A stretch of DNA of 64,000 nucleotides, from the NCBI RefSeq assembly GCF_000367345.1, contig NZ_BARE01000028.1:24846-88845 (forward strand), written 5' to 3'. The notes under the pieces are model-generated. The model made no database searches, had not been told where the DNA came from, and saw nothing but the letters and a program-made list of their open reading frames with translations. Position 1 is the stretch's first letter, and the number at the start of each line of letters is the position of its first letter. Shown piece after piece: positions 29,798-38,846 of the stretch. A program made the position numbers and the translations under genes. The stretch comes from Sphingobium xenophagum NBRC 107872 (GTDB lineage: Bacteria; Pseudomonadota; Alphaproteobacteria; Sphingomonadales; Sphingomonadaceae).

Positions 29798-32515
29798 TTA
29801 CCCCAGCCGGTCCAGCGCTGCTTTCAGCCGTTCGGCCTCGGCGCTCTTTTCGGCATGGTCCTCGCGGGCCTTGGCCACCGCTTCGGGCTTGGCCTTTTCA
29901 ACGAAGCTGGGGTTGGACAGCCGCCCGCCCAGCGCGTCGCGCTCCTTCTCCGCGGCGGCCAGCGCCTTGGCGAGCCGCGCTTTTTCCGCCGCAATGTCGA
30001 TCACGCCTTCCAGCGGCAGGATGAAGGTCGCCTCATCCACCACGATCTGCGCCGCGCCGCCTGCGGGTGGCTCGCCAAAGGTCAGGCTTTCGATCCGCCC
30101 CAGCCGCGCCAGCGCCGCGCCCTGCCGGTCGAGGCGACGATGCGTCTCTTCCGATCCGTCGCGCACCACCATGGGCAGCTTCGCGCCGGGCGGCACATTC
30201 AGTTCGGTCCGCCCGGTGCGGATCGCGCTGACCAGCCGGATCAGCCAGTCAATCTCCGCCTGAGCCTCCGTATCCACCGCCGCCAGCGCCCTGGGCCATT
30301 GCGCGACAATCAGCGCGCTCGCGCGGTCGCCGGTCAGGTGCCATAACTCTTCGGTGATGAATGGCATGAACGGGTGCAGCATCACCAAAATCTGGTCGAA
30401 CGCCCATCCGGCGACGGCGCGCGTTTCGTCATCCATCGCGCCCTTGGTCAGTTCGATATACCAGTCGCAAAACTGGTCCCAGACGAAATGATAGATGGCG
30501 TTGGCCGCCGCGTCGAAACGCAGGTCGGCGAGCGCCGTGTCGATCGCCTGCACGGTGGCCACCGTCTCCGCGATGATCCAGCGATTGACCGGCAGGGTGG
30601 CGGCAGGCGCATCGATGCTGGTCGACGCCGTGACGCCGTTCGACTGGAGGAAGCGCGCAGCGTTCCACAGCTTGGTCGCGAAGTTGCGATACCCCTCGAC
30701 CCGCTTCTCGTCCATCTTCACGTCGCGACCCTGGCTCTCCATCGCACTCATGAAGAAGCGCAGGGCGTCCGCGCCATATGTGTCGATCAAGCCCAGCGGA
30801 TCGACGACATTGCCCTTGGACTTGGACATTTTCTGCCCGTCCGCCGCACGAACGAGGCCGTGGAGATAGAGTTTGCGCCATGGCACGTCCCCCATGAACT
30901 CAATCCCCTGCATCGCCATCCGCGCGTCCCAGAAGAACAGGATGTCGAAGCCGGAAATCAGCAGATCATTGGGGTAATGACGGGAGACAAGCGATTGACT
31001 CCCCTTTTCCTGTGCGCCATCCGGCCAGCCCAGCGTCCCGAACGGCCACAACGCCGATGAAAACCAGGTGTCGAGGACATCGGGATCGCGGGTCAGCTTC
31101 CTGTTGCCAGCCATAGCCTGCGCTTCGGCTTCGGTCTCTGCCACATAGGATGCGCCATCCTCGTCGAACCACGCCGGAATCTGATGGCCCCACCACAGCT
31201 GGCGGCTCACACACCAGGGCTGGATATTCTCCATCCAGTTGAAGAAGGTCTTTTCCCACGTCTTGGGGACGATCTCGATCCGCCCGTCGCGCACCGCCTG
31301 CATCGGCGCGACGGCCAGCTTGGCGGCGTCGACATACCATTGGTCGGTCAGCCAGGGTTCGATCACCACGCCGGAGCGGTCGCCAAACGGCGTCTGGATG
31401 ACGCGCGGCTCAAAGTCCGCGGCGACCTCTTCGCCTTCCTTGTTCTTCGTGACATGCGGCACCAGGAAGCCCAGCGCCTTCATCTCGGCCACTACGGCCT
31501 CACGCGCGCCGTCCACGCCATCGCGCTTGAAGCGGTGCAGGCCCAGATAGGCGTCGGGCACCAGACCGTCCGCCGTCTGCACGACATTGGCGTCCGCATC
31601 GAACATATTGAGCATCGCGCCCGCGGCGATCCCGGCGCGCTTGCCGACCTCGAAATCGTTGAAATCATGCCCCGGCGTGATCTTGACCGCGCCCGATCCC
31701 AGTTCGGGGTCGGCATAATCATCGCCAACGATCCGCAAGCGCCGTCCGGTGATCGGCTGCAATATCTCCTTGCCGATCACGCTCTGATAGCGCGCATCGT
31801 CGGGATGGACCGCGACCGCTATGTCCGCCAGCATCGTTTCGGGCCGCGTCGTCGCGACCACGATATGATCGCTCCCGTCCGCCAGTGTCACGCCATCAGC
31901 CAGCGGATATTTGAAGCGCCAGAAGCCGCCCTGCGTCTCCTTCGTCTCCACCTCCAGATCGGAAATGGCCGAACGGAAATGCGGGTCCCAGTTGACCAGC
32001 CTTTTGTCGCGATAGAGCAGGCCGCGCTGGTGCAGTTCCACGAACACCTTGACCACGGCCTTGCTGAAATGCGGGTCCATGGTGAATTGTTCGCGGCTCC
32101 AGTCCATCGAACAGCCCAGCCGCCGCAGCTGGCCGGTGATCGTGCCGCCGCTTTCCTGCTTCCATTCCCACACTTTGGCGATGAATTCGTCGCGCGTGTA
32201 ATCGGTGCGCTTTTCCCCGCGCGCATTCATCTGCCGCTCGACCACCATCTGGGTCGCGATGCCCGCATGGTCGGTGCCGACCACCCACAGCGCATCCTTG
32301 CCGCGCAGCCGCTCGTAACGGATCATGATGTCCTGCAACGTATTGTCGAGCGCATGGCCGATATGCAGGCTGCCGGTCACGTTTGGCGGCGGATTGACGA
32401 TCGTATAGGGCTGCGCGTCCGGCCGTTCGGGGCGGAACAGGCCGTTCGTCTCCCAATGCTTGTACCAGCGGGCTTCGATATCGGCGGGGTCGAATGTCTT
32501 GGGCAGATCGGTCAT
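29798..32515 (-). CDS. valS: Valyl-tRNA synthetase
   Basis: A 905-residue class I aminoacyl-tRNA synthetase that charges tRNA-Val. It has [15 protein letters not shown] (HIGH motif, near residue 50), the editing-domain motif region [16 protein letters not shown], and KMSKSKGNV (KMSKS, near residue 560). The C-terminal coiled-coil arm [20 protein letters not shown] is present. The length is typical of alphaproteobacteria. It is in a minus-strand run after tolC, popZ-like and nnrU-like genes. Confidence 0.98.
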   Translation of the reverse strand: MTDLPKTFDPADIEARWYKHWETNGLFRPERPDAQPYTIVNPPPNVTGSLHIGHALDNTLQDIMIRYERLRGKDALWVVGTDHAGIATQMVVERQMNARGEKRTDYTRDEFIAKVWEWKQESGGTITGQLRRLGCSMDWSREQFTMDPHFSKAVVKVFVELHQRGLLYRDKRLVNWDPHFRSAISDLEVETKETQGGFWRFKYPLADGVTLADGSDHIVVATTRPETMLADIAVAVHPDDARYQSVIGKEILQPITGRRLRIVGDDYADPELGSGAVKITPGHDFNDFEVGKRAGIAAGAMLNMFDADANVVQTADGLVPDAYLGLHRFKRDGVDGAREAVVAEMKALGFLVPHVTKNKEGEEVAADFEPRVIQTPFGDRSGVVIEPWLTDQWYVDAAKLAVAPMQAVRDGRIEIVPKTWEKTFFNWMENIQPWCVSRQLWWGHQIPAWFDEDGASYVAETEAEAQAMAGNRKLTRDPDVLDTWFSSALWPFGTLGWPDGAQEKGSQSLVSRHYPNDLLISGFDILFFWDARMAMQGIEFMGDVPWRKLYLHGLVRAADGQKMSKSKGNVVDPLGLIDTYGADALRFFMSAMESQGRDVKMDEKRVEGYRNFATKLWNAARFLQSNGVTASTSIDAPAATLPVNRWIIAETVATVQAIDTALADLRFDAAANAIYHFVWDQFCDWYIELTKGAMDDETRAVAGWAFDQILVMLHPFMPFITEELWHLTGDRASALIVAQWPRALAAVDTEAQAEIDWLIRLVSAIRTGRTELNVPPGAKLPMVVRDGSEETHRRLDRQGAALARLGRIESLTFGEPPAGGAAQIVVDEATFILPLEGVIDIAAEKARLAKALAAAEKERDALGGRLSNPSFVEKAKPEAVAKAREDHAEKSAEAERLKAALDRLG

Positions 32516-32560
32516 GGAAGCGCCCTTAATGGCCCTTCCCGTTCCATTCCAGCCGAAAGA

Positions 32561-33283
32561 TCAGCCCAGCCAGCGCCAAATGCCCGCAGGCCAGCCGGTC
32601 AGCGGTATATGCGCCCAGGTCGCAACCAGCCAAAGGACCGTTCCCCCTGCCAGCGCATGCAGACCGAAACGCCCGAAACGCGCCCGTCCGGCCAGGATGG
32701 CGGCGAACGGCCAGTAACTGGTCCGCGATTCCCACAGCGGCCACGAATCAGGGGTCAATGCCGCTTTCTTGCTGTCCTGCAGAGCAGCGCCCACCAGCGA
32801 CAGGATGATGATCGCCACGGACAGGATGATGTTGGCGATGACGGGATAGACCAGAATATGCGCCACGCCCCACAGCGCGATGGCCCACATCATGGGGTGG
32901 CGGGTGATGGCAAACACGCCCCTGGCTTCGGCGGGCACCATGGCCCTGCCATCAGGCGCGGGCAAGGCGGGGTTGCCGACCAGCGACCCCAGCAGCAGGA
33001 TCGACGCGATCAGCATGATGACCGTCACCAGCGCCCACAGGCCATCGCCCACTGGCCACAGCATGGGCGTGACCGGCGCGGCACGATAGGCCAGGATCAT
33101 CCAGATCAGCGTCACCGCCGCTACCAGCGAATAGAGGCCCAGAAAGCCTTTTTCCCCCAGACGCGACACCAGCGGCGCGCGCAGCGGATGCGACATCAGG
33201 AAATGCGTTCCGACAAACGCCGTCGCCGCGATCAACAGCATCATATCGCCATGCCCCCAGCCATACCAAGCCAGGGGCAGCAT
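32561..33283 (-). CDS. NnrU-family membrane protein
   Basis: A 240-residue protein with six to seven hydrophobic segments. It has THFLMSHPLRAPLVSRLGEKGF and the signature FAITRHPMMWAIALWG. The ITRHP motif is shared by NnrU and isoprenylcysteine methyltransferase-like membrane proteins. NnrU was named for nitric-oxide reduction clusters, but most homologues, like this one, lie away from denitrification genes. An internal ATG pair at 33241-33244 is a possible alternative start. Confidence 0.83.
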   Translation of the reverse strand: MLPLAWYGWGHGDMMLLIAATAFVGTHFLMSHPLRAPLVSRLGEKGFLGLYSLVAAVTLIWMILAYRAAPVTPMLWPVGDGLWALVTVIMLIASILLLGSLVGNPALPAPDGRAMVPAEARGVFAITRHPMMWAIALWGVAHILVYPVIANIILSVAIIILSLVGAALQDSKKAALTPDSWPLWESRTSYWPFAAILAGRARFGRFGLHALAGGTVLWLVATWAHIPLTGWPAGIWRWLG

Positions 33284-33327
33284 ATCATGATTGGAACAAT
33301 CGCGTCAGTCGTCGAACAAAGGAAAAA

Positions 33328-33843
33328 TCAGCGCGCGGTGATCCGGGCGATTTCCTTGGCCACCATATCCTCGACCAATGCCGGCAGGCGGGCGTCCAGC
33401 CATTCCTTCAGCATCGGCTTCAGCATCGACCGGACCAGCCCGTCGAGCGTATTGTCGGCACCCTCGGGCGCGGCGATCAGCATGGAGGACAAGGCGGACA
33501 GCGAGTGGCGCGCGGCGACTTCGCTTTCGACCGACAGGATCGACTCCTCCGCCGGGGCTGCGGGCTTGGCCGCGGGCGTCGCCTTCGCGGCAGCTTTGGG
33601 AGCGGGCATCACATCCTCCACCACGACCTCATCGGTCAGTTCCAGCACCTCGTCGACCATCGGCGCGAAGGATACGGGGGCCGGTTCGTCAGGCGTGCCA
33701 GTCTCGATCACGGGCTTGGGCGCGGCGTCAGCCCGCCCGCGACGCGGCGCCGCCTGTACCGCCTCCTCGCCTTCCTCGGCGATGATCCGCTTGATGGACG
33801 AGAGTATCTCTTCCATCGACGGTTCCTTTGTCATGTCGCCCAT
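33328..33843 (-). CDS. popZ: PopZ-like polar organising protein (DUF2497)
   Basis: A 171-residue protein with the PopZ architecture. A short N-terminal helix EPSMEEILSSIKRIIAEE (about residues 7-24) is followed by an acidic, Pro/Ala-rich disordered linker. Two C-terminal helices are DNTLDGLVRSMLKPMLKEWL and PALVEDMVAKEIARI. In Caulobacter PopZ forms polar condensates that anchor the ParB-parS centromere and client proteins. It lies between tolC and nnrU/valS on the same strand. Assignment rests on motif layout; the linker is diverged as usual. Confidence 0.85.
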   Translation of the reverse strand: MGDMTKEPSMEEILSSIKRIIAEEGEEAVQAAPRRGRADAAPKPVIETGTPDEPAPVSFAPMVDEVLELTDEVVVEDVMPAPKAAAKATPAAKPAAPAEESILSVESEVAARHSLSALSSMLIAAPEGADNTLDGLVRSMLKPMLKEWLDARLPALVEDMVAKEIARITAR

Positions 33844-33880
33844 GCCGTCCCCTGACTATCGGCCCCGCAATCACAGCCCC

Positions 33881-35374
33881 TTATGGCTGTTGTGCCGTTT
33901 CGGGACTCACATTGGCGTTTTGTGGCAGCGTGTCAACGGTGCGCGTGGCGACCGGCATGGGCGCTGCACCATAGTCCCAGTCGAACCATTTGCCCTTCAC
34001 CCGGTCATAATTGACCATCGGATCGTAGAGCGTGCCGCTGGCCAGCCCCAGATCGTCCGCTTCGGCATGGCCCATCGCGGCGAGCAGGCTGAAGCCGGCA
34101 ACATAGGCGTTGCGCCGCGCCGACACCAGCTGGACACGGGCGTTGAGCGCTTCCTGCTCGGCATTGAGGATGTCGAGAATGGTGCGGCTGCCGACCGAAT
34201 TTTCGGCCCGCACGCCTTCCAGCGACAGCGATGCCGCATCGACCGCCTTCTGGTTCGAATCGATCGTCTGGAGCGACGCCTGCCAGCTGGCATAGGCGGC
34301 CCGCGTCTGCGCGATCACGCCGCGCTCGATCTCGATCTCCTGTTCGATCGCCTGCGATTCGAGCGCCTGGGTCTGGCGCACCTGCGCGGCCGGACGACCG
34401 CCCTGATATAGCGGGATGGTCAGCTGCACGCCCGCGACGGCCTGCTTGTTGATCTGCGGCCCTTCGACCGCATTGCCATTGGCGTCGAGCGCGGTGCTGT
34501 CGAGCGAATGGAGATAATTGGTGTAGCCCGCCTGGGTAAAGGCCGACACGCGCGGCAGCACGCCGCCCTTCGCCGCCTTCGCGTCATAATGGCGCGCCTC
34601 GCGCTGCTTCTGCGCCGCCAATATGTCCGCATTGTCGCGCAGGGCCACCTGCACGGCGGTCTCCGGGTTGGCGGGCAGACCCGGCAATTGCGGCGGCGGT
34701 TCCAGATTGTCGGGCGCCTCGCCGACCAGCGCAATGTAATTTTCCCGGCTGGTGATCAGGTTGGACTGGGCGATCTGGAGATCGGACCGGGCCAGCGCCA
34801 GCCGCGATTCGGACTGGGCAACGTCGGTGCGGGTCAGGTCGCCCACCTCGAACCGGTCGTTCGTCGCCTGCAGGTTGACGTCCAGCACCTTCACATTGGC
34901 CTGGTTGAGCGCCACGATGGCGCTGTCGCGGATCACGTCCATATAGGCCGCGACCGTCTGCGAAAACACGCTTGCTTCGGTGCCGCGCAGGTTCGCCTGA
35001 CCGGCGGCGACGCGGGTCTTGGCGGCCTTCACGCCATTGCGAACGGTCCCGCCGGAATAGATCGGCACATTCAATTGCGCCTGCGCATTCACGGTGCGCT
35101 GCGGCGCGGTGAAGCTGATCGTGGGCTTCAGGATGCTTTCGCTATAGCTACCGCTCACGTCGGCCGCGGGACGCCCGTTCGCCTTCTGGAGCGGCACATT
35201 CTCGTCCGTTGCACGCTGCCCCGCTCGCGCGCCGGTCAGCGTCGGGTTGGACGCATAGGCCTTCGCCAGCGCCCCCTGCAACGTTTCGGCCATGGCCGGA
35301 CCGGCCAGGCAAGAGGATAGCAACAGCAAGGCTGTAGCGGTGGTCCGCCGGAAATTAGGTCGCTTTGCTGTCAT
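33881..35374 (-). CDS. tolC: TolC-family outer-membrane efflux protein
   Basis: A protein of about 497 residues. The start ATG at 35374 gives the signal peptide ALLLLSSCLAGPAMA; the open frame continues 60 codons further upstream through the pcm gene and is rejected. Paired TolC repeats are visible: TLQGALAKAYASNPTL near the N-terminus, AQSESRLALARSDLQIAQSNL and GGRPAAQVRQTQALESQAI in the second half. It forms the outer channel for efflux or type I secretion. It overlaps no gene; pcm lies 10 nt upstream. Confidence 0.93.
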   Translation of the reverse strand: MTAKRPNFRRTTATALLLLSSCLAGPAMAETLQGALAKAYASNPTLTGARAGQRATDENVPLQKANGRPAADVSGSYSESILKPTISFTAPQRTVNAQAQLNVPIYSGGTVRNGVKAAKTRVAAGQANLRGTEASVFSQTVAAYMDVIRDSAIVALNQANVKVLDVNLQATNDRFEVGDLTRTDVAQSESRLALARSDLQIAQSNLITSRENYIALVGEAPDNLEPPPQLPGLPANPETAVQVALRDNADILAAQKQREARHYDAKAAKGGVLPRVSAFTQAGYTNYLHSLDSTALDANGNAVEGPQINKQAVAGVQLTIPLYQGGRPAAQVRQTQALESQAIEQEIEIERGVIAQTRAAYASWQASLQTIDSNQKAVDAASLSLEGVRAENSVGSRTILDILNAEQEALNARVQLVSARRNAYVAGFSLLAAMGHAEADDLGLASGTLYDPMVNYDRVKGKWFDWDYGAAPMPVATRTVDTLPQNANVSPETAQQP

Positions 35375-35384
35375 GATCCCAGTC

Positions 35385-36017
35385 TCAAAAAACGAATCGC
35401 TCCGGCGCGGCAAAGCCCGGCAGCACCACCATCTCAATATCCGCGACGCTGGACAGGCCCAGCACGCCCGCGACGACCCGGCCACTCGCCAGCCGGGTGA
35501 CGCCGCGTTCGACCACGCCCGTGACGACCCGCGCCCCGTCGCAAAGCTGCCCAACGAGCGCGGCGGGCACTTCCGCTACCGCGCCGTCGATAAACAGCAG
35601 ATCATAAGGCGCACCAGCGGGCGATCCGGCATTGAGCGGACCACGCACCACGCTCACGCCGGCAATGTCCGGCCCGCCCTCTTCCTCGATCGCCGTCACC
35701 TGCGCGCCCAATGCGGCCAGCAAGGCGGCGCTGTAGCCGGTCGCCGCGCCGATCAGCAGCACCTTGTCGCCGGGCGCAACCTTCGCCTCGGTCAGCAGGC
35801 GCCCCGTCACCAGCGGCGGGTTCAGCGCACGGCCGCCGCTCAGCGGGATCGGGCGATCGACATAGGTCATGGCGCGGCGCTCGACGGGGACATAATCCTC
35901 ACGCGGCACGCTCGCCATCGCGGCGATCACGCGCGGATCGTCCACGTCGCTGGTACGCAACTGGCTTTCGACCATGGCGGTCCGCATCGAAGAAAAATTC
36001 TGCTCGGTCACGATCAT
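35385..36017 (-). CDS. Protein-L-isoaspartate O-methyltransferase-like protein
   Basis: A 210-residue class I methyltransferase. It starts MIVTEQNFSSMRTAMVESQL. Motifs are VPREDYVPVERRAMTYVDRP, then VLLIGAATGYSAALLAALGA (motif I), then DLLFIDGAVAEVP. This is the short Pcm-like subfamily found upstream of tolC in alphaproteobacteria. Whether it repairs isoaspartate or has another target is unknown. ATG at 36017 was chosen over a more distal start because the homologous N-terminus begins there. Confidence 0.87.
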   Translation of the reverse strand: MIVTEQNFSSMRTAMVESQLRTSDVDDPRVIAAMASVPREDYVPVERRAMTYVDRPIPLSGGRALNPPLVTGRLLTEAKVAPGDKVLLIGAATGYSAALLAALGAQVTAIEEEGGPDIAGVSVVRGPLNAGSPAGAPYDLLFIDGAVAEVPAALVGQLCDGARVVTGVVERGVTRLASGRVVAGVLGLSSVADIEMVVLPGFAAPERFVF

Positions 36018-36216
36018 TCTCGCTTGGTCGATTGGACTTGGCACAACTGTATTGGTAATGCAATACAGCAAGGGGATCAACGGACCTCTAAATCAGCGCG
36101 CAGGCCACGCCAAGCGGCTTTGCACGGCAAAGGACCAGAATCTTGCGCCCACTGCCCGATCCGCCGCTTGACTTTGCAACCAAAGCCGCACATTTGCGGC
36201 GTCCACCGCGACGGAT

Positions 36217-36290
36217 GGCCCGATGGCGGAGTGGTTACGCAGAGGACTGCAAATCCTTGCACGCCGGTTCGATTCCGGCTCGGGCCTCCA
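36217..36290 (+). tRNA. tRNA-Cys (GCA)
   Basis: A 74-nt cloverleaf. Acceptor GGCCCGA (36217-36223) pairs with TCGGGCC (36280-36286), followed by TCCA with a genomically encoded CCA. The anticodon loop CTGCAAA gives GCA at 36249-36251. The T-arm has GCCGG-TTCGATT-CCGGC. The preceding 200 nt, up to the divergent pcm-like gene, hold no gene I can support. Confidence 0.97.
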
Positions 36291-36357
36291 AAATCCTGTT
36301 TCGTCGCTGCTGTCCCGCCCCTCGACTTCTGCGCGCCGCTCCGGCTAAAGCGGGTGC

Positions 36358-37032
36358 ATGATGAAGCTGTTTATCGGGAACAAAGCCTATTCGAGCTGGT
36401 CGCTGCGCGGCTGGCTGGCGTGCAAGCTGTCCGGCCTGCCCTTTGAAGAGGCGGTCGTCCCCCTCTATGACGAAGCGTGGGAAAAGCGGCGCGAAGGCGA
36501 CGAATTCGCCCCCTCCTCCGGCAAGGTGCCGATCCTGTGGGACGGCGATGACATTGTCGTGTGGGACAGCCTGGCGATCGTCGAATATCTCAATGAAAAA
36601 ACCGGGAACGAGAAATTCTGGCCCGCCGATCCCGCCGCGCGCGCCATGGCCCGGTCGATGGCGGCCGAAATGCACTCCAGTTTCGCCGCGCTCCGCCGCG
36701 AGCATAGCATGAACATCCGCCAGATTTACGATGCGGTGCCGCCGTCCGAAGCGGTCAAGCAGGATCTGGCGCGACTGATGCAGCTCTGGGCGCAGGCCCG
36801 CGCCCGCCATGGCGGCGAAGGCGACTTCCTGTTCGGCCCGTTCGGGGCGGCCGACGTCATGTTCGCGCCGGTGGTCACGCGCCTCATCACCTATCAATTG
36901 CCCGTGGCCCGCTTTGCCGAAGCCTATATGCACGCCATCATCGCCCACCCCTGGATGCAGGAGTGGATTGGCGGCGCACAGGCCGAAGATTGGGTCATCG
37001 ACCGGTTCGAGGTGCCGCCGCAGGTGGCCTGA
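36358..37032 (+). CDS. Glutathione S-transferase family protein
   Basis: A 224-residue two-domain GST. The thioredoxin-like N-domain has LFIGNKAYSSWSLRGWLACK, with the catalytic-type Ser pair, then GKVPILWDGDDIVVWDSLAI (the cis-Pro and glutathione-binding D-S). The helical C-domain follows, with FGAADVMFAPVVTRL. This resembles the subfamily with the YSSWSLR motif widespread in proteobacteria. The substrate is unknown. It is close upstream of a frameshifted membrane gene. Confidence 0.92.
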   Translation: MMKLFIGNKAYSSWSLRGWLACKLSGLPFEEAVVPLYDEAWEKRREGDEFAPSSGKVPILWDGDDIVVWDSLAIVEYLNEKTGNEKFWPADPAARAMARSMAAEMHSSFAALRREHSMNIRQIYDAVPPSEAVKQDLARLMQLWAQARARHGGEGDFLFGPFGAADVMFAPVVTRLITYQLPVARFAEAYMHAIIAHPWMQEWIGGAQAEDWVIDRFEVPPQVA

Positions 37033-37036
37033 AACG

Positions 37037-37680
37037 ATGAGCGACGCACCCGACACGCCCCAGGAAGCCCGTGCGCAGGAAGCCGCTGCGATCCGTCGCC
37101 GCTGGATCAGCTTGGGTGAAATGCTGGCGGTCTTGGCGGTGGGTATTTCCGCGCTGACCCTCTATCTCAACTGGTCGGACAAGCGCGATGCACGCGCGGA
37201 CAAGGCCAGCGAAAGCCGTCAGGCTTCGGCCCGCGCTGCCAAGCTGGTGCTGGAGGCGAAGGCGGACGGGGACGACCGGCTGGTGCTGAAGCCTGCGCGC
37301 CCGACCAGATCGTGCAGAGTCAGACGCTCATCTTCCCTGCTGCGCTGGGCGTTGCGCCGGTATCCACGACAGGCGAGCCGCGGATCGAGGCCGACTGGTT
37401 CGATGACGCACTCAAAAAGGCCAGGGCGAAGGCCAAGCTGCCCGACAACAGCGTGGGCGATGAAAAGCTGCCGGTCGTCATCACCACGCGCTTCGTCGTC
37501 AATGGCGAAGCGCGGGGTGATAGCGCGATCTACGACATCGGCTATGGCATAGCGGGCCGCTGGCTATCGGGGCATGACGTGACGTTGCGCGGCCTGTCGC
37601 TGGTGACGCGCAATGTCGGCAAGGCGCCTGCGGCCGCAATCGACACCCGCTGGTCCACGCTGGTGGCGGCTCGCAAATAG
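37037..37680 (+). pseudogene. Membrane-anchored hypothetical gene with frameshift
   Basis: The first frame (ATG 37037) encodes MSDAPDTPQEARAQEAAAIR, a transmembrane helix MLAVLAVGISALTLYLNW and a charged stretch up to DDRLVLKPA. The reading then continues only in another frame, beginning around PDQIVQSQTLIFPAALG and ending at 37680. The join lies in GCGCGC at 37295-37300 and is explained by a single missing base. It is either a genuine frameshift or a sequencing error in a GC repeat. An intact product would be about 214 residues of unknown function with a C-terminal beta-rich domain. Confidence 0.7.
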
Positions 37681-37688
37681 CAGAGCCA

Positions 37689-37729
37689 TGAAAAAGCCCG
37701 GCCCTTCACCGAAGGACCGGGCTTTTTCA
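37689..37729. terminator. Bidirectional terminator before ndk
   Basis: TGAAAAAGCCCGG... (37689-37707) pairs with ...CCGGGCTTTTTCA (37711-37729) over about 19 bp with one mismatch and an ACC loop. A and T tracts lie on both sides. It separates the convergent frameshifted gene and ndk. Confidence 0.92.
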
Positions 37730-37749
37730 GACCGATAGGATCACGGGCT

Positions 37750-38172
37750 TTAGCCGACGATTTCTTCCGGCTTGAAGAAGAAGGCGATTTCGGTCGCGGC
37801 ATTATCTTCGCTGTCCGAACCATGGACCGAATTGGCTTCGATCGATTCGGCCAGTTCCTTGCGGATCGTGCCAGCATCGGCATTGGCCGGGTTGGTGGCG
37901 CCCATGATGTCGCGGTTGCGCTGCACGGCGTTTTCGCCTTCCAGCACTTGCACGACGACCGGGCCGGAAATCATGAAGGCGACGAGGTCAGCGAAGAAGG
38001 GGCGTTCCTTGTGGACGCCGTAAAAGCCTTCGGCCTGTTCGCGGCTCATGCGGATGCGCTTCGATGCGACGACGCGCAGACCGGCTTCCTCCAGCATCTT
38101 GGTGACAGCGCCGGTCAGGTTGCGACGGGTCGCGTCGGGCTTGATGATCGAAAAAGTGCGCGTGACGGCCAT
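37750..38172 (-). CDS. ndk: Nucleoside diphosphate kinase
   Basis: A 140-residue enzyme that balances NTP pools by phosphate transfer through a histidine. It has [13 protein letters not shown] at the start. The family signature [12 protein letters not shown] contains the active His near residue 117. It is the last gene of a minus-strand run after pepA and holC. Confidence 0.98.
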   Translation of the reverse strand: MAVTRTFSIIKPDATRRNLTGAVTKMLEEAGLRVVASKRIRMSREQAEGFYGVHKERPFFADLVAFMISGPVVVQVLEGENAVQRNRDIMGATNPANADAGTIRKELAESIEANSVHGSDSEDNAATEIAFFFKPEEIVG

Positions 38173-38261
38173 GGCCCTCGATACTCCGAATGGTTGGAAA
38201 TGCTGCGCGCGCCTTTAGACGGGGCCGAGCCGGGCCGCAAGGGGCTTCGCCTAAGCCCCTG

Positions 38262-38699
38262 CTATGCCATTTGCAGCCACTTGCGGCCGTCCTGCTTGAA
38301 GTAGCGGGATTCGATCCCGTCGCGCTTGGCCAATGCCCGCCAGCTCGCCCGCGCCGCCTCGATCGTGCTGTCGTCGAAGAAGTGGAAAACCCGGTCGAAA
38401 TCGAGCGCCTGTTCGCGCCACAACCCATCGGCGAGTGCGACATGACGCGCGCCATTGGCGGCATTGCAGGACGCGCCAAGCAGGATCGGCTGATGTCCCT
38501 CCCCCGCTTCGCCCGCATGGCCATGCGCCAGAAAACTGTCGGGCGGGCCATTCCACAGCCCGGCGGAAATCCGCTCCAGCCGGTCCGGCTCCTGCGCCAC
38601 TACCAGCAGGCGCGCGCCCATCGCCAGGATGCGCGCGGCGATGGCCGGCAGCACCTGATCGACGGGATCACGACTCAACTGATAGAAATCGACCTGCAT
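38262..38699 (-). CDS. holC: DNA polymerase III subunit chi
   Basis: A 145-residue clamp-loader accessory protein that contacts SSB. It begins MQVDFYQLSRDPVDQVLP. It has ARLLVVAQEPDRLERISAGLW, then SFLAHGHAGEAGEGHQPILLG and FHFFDDSTIEAARASWRALA, all chi landmarks. In E. coli holC is next to pepA and valS; pepA is its upstream neighbour here too. A REP-like palindrome occupies the gap between them. Confidence 0.93.
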   Translation of the reverse strand: MQVDFYQLSRDPVDQVLPAIAARILAMGARLLVVAQEPDRLERISAGLWNGPPDSFLAHGHAGEAGEGHQPILLGASCNAANGARHVALADGLWREQALDFDRVFHFFDDSTIEAARASWRALAKRDGIESRYFKQDGRKWLQMA

Positions 38700-38717
38700 G
38701 GCCCTAAAATCCTAACT

Positions 38718-38834
38718 CCGTTCGCCCTGAGCTTGTCGAAGCCTGTCCTGAGCGCCTGCCTTGGCAGGCAGTCGAAGGGGGTCGTTCTTCTTTGCGAAGA
38801 AGGACAAGGCTTCGACAGGCTCAGCCCGAACGGG
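38718..38834. repeat. CCGTTCG...TGAGCTTGTCGAAG inverted repeat, copy 2
   Basis: The outer arms 38718-38742 and 38808-38834 repeat the arm sequences of the element at 29690-29768. The longer core holds two extra small hairpins: CCTGCC/GGCAGG near 38755 and TTCTTC/GAAGAA near 38787. It fills nearly all of the gap between pepA and holC. Confidence 0.85.
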
Positions 38835-38846
38835 CGTGGGGGCATC

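Noticed and set aside
31184..34411. A 1075-codon open frame on the plus strand
   Set aside because: It is antisense to valS, nnrU and popZ; it is rich in Arg/His/Asp from GC-rich antisense reading and has no motif.
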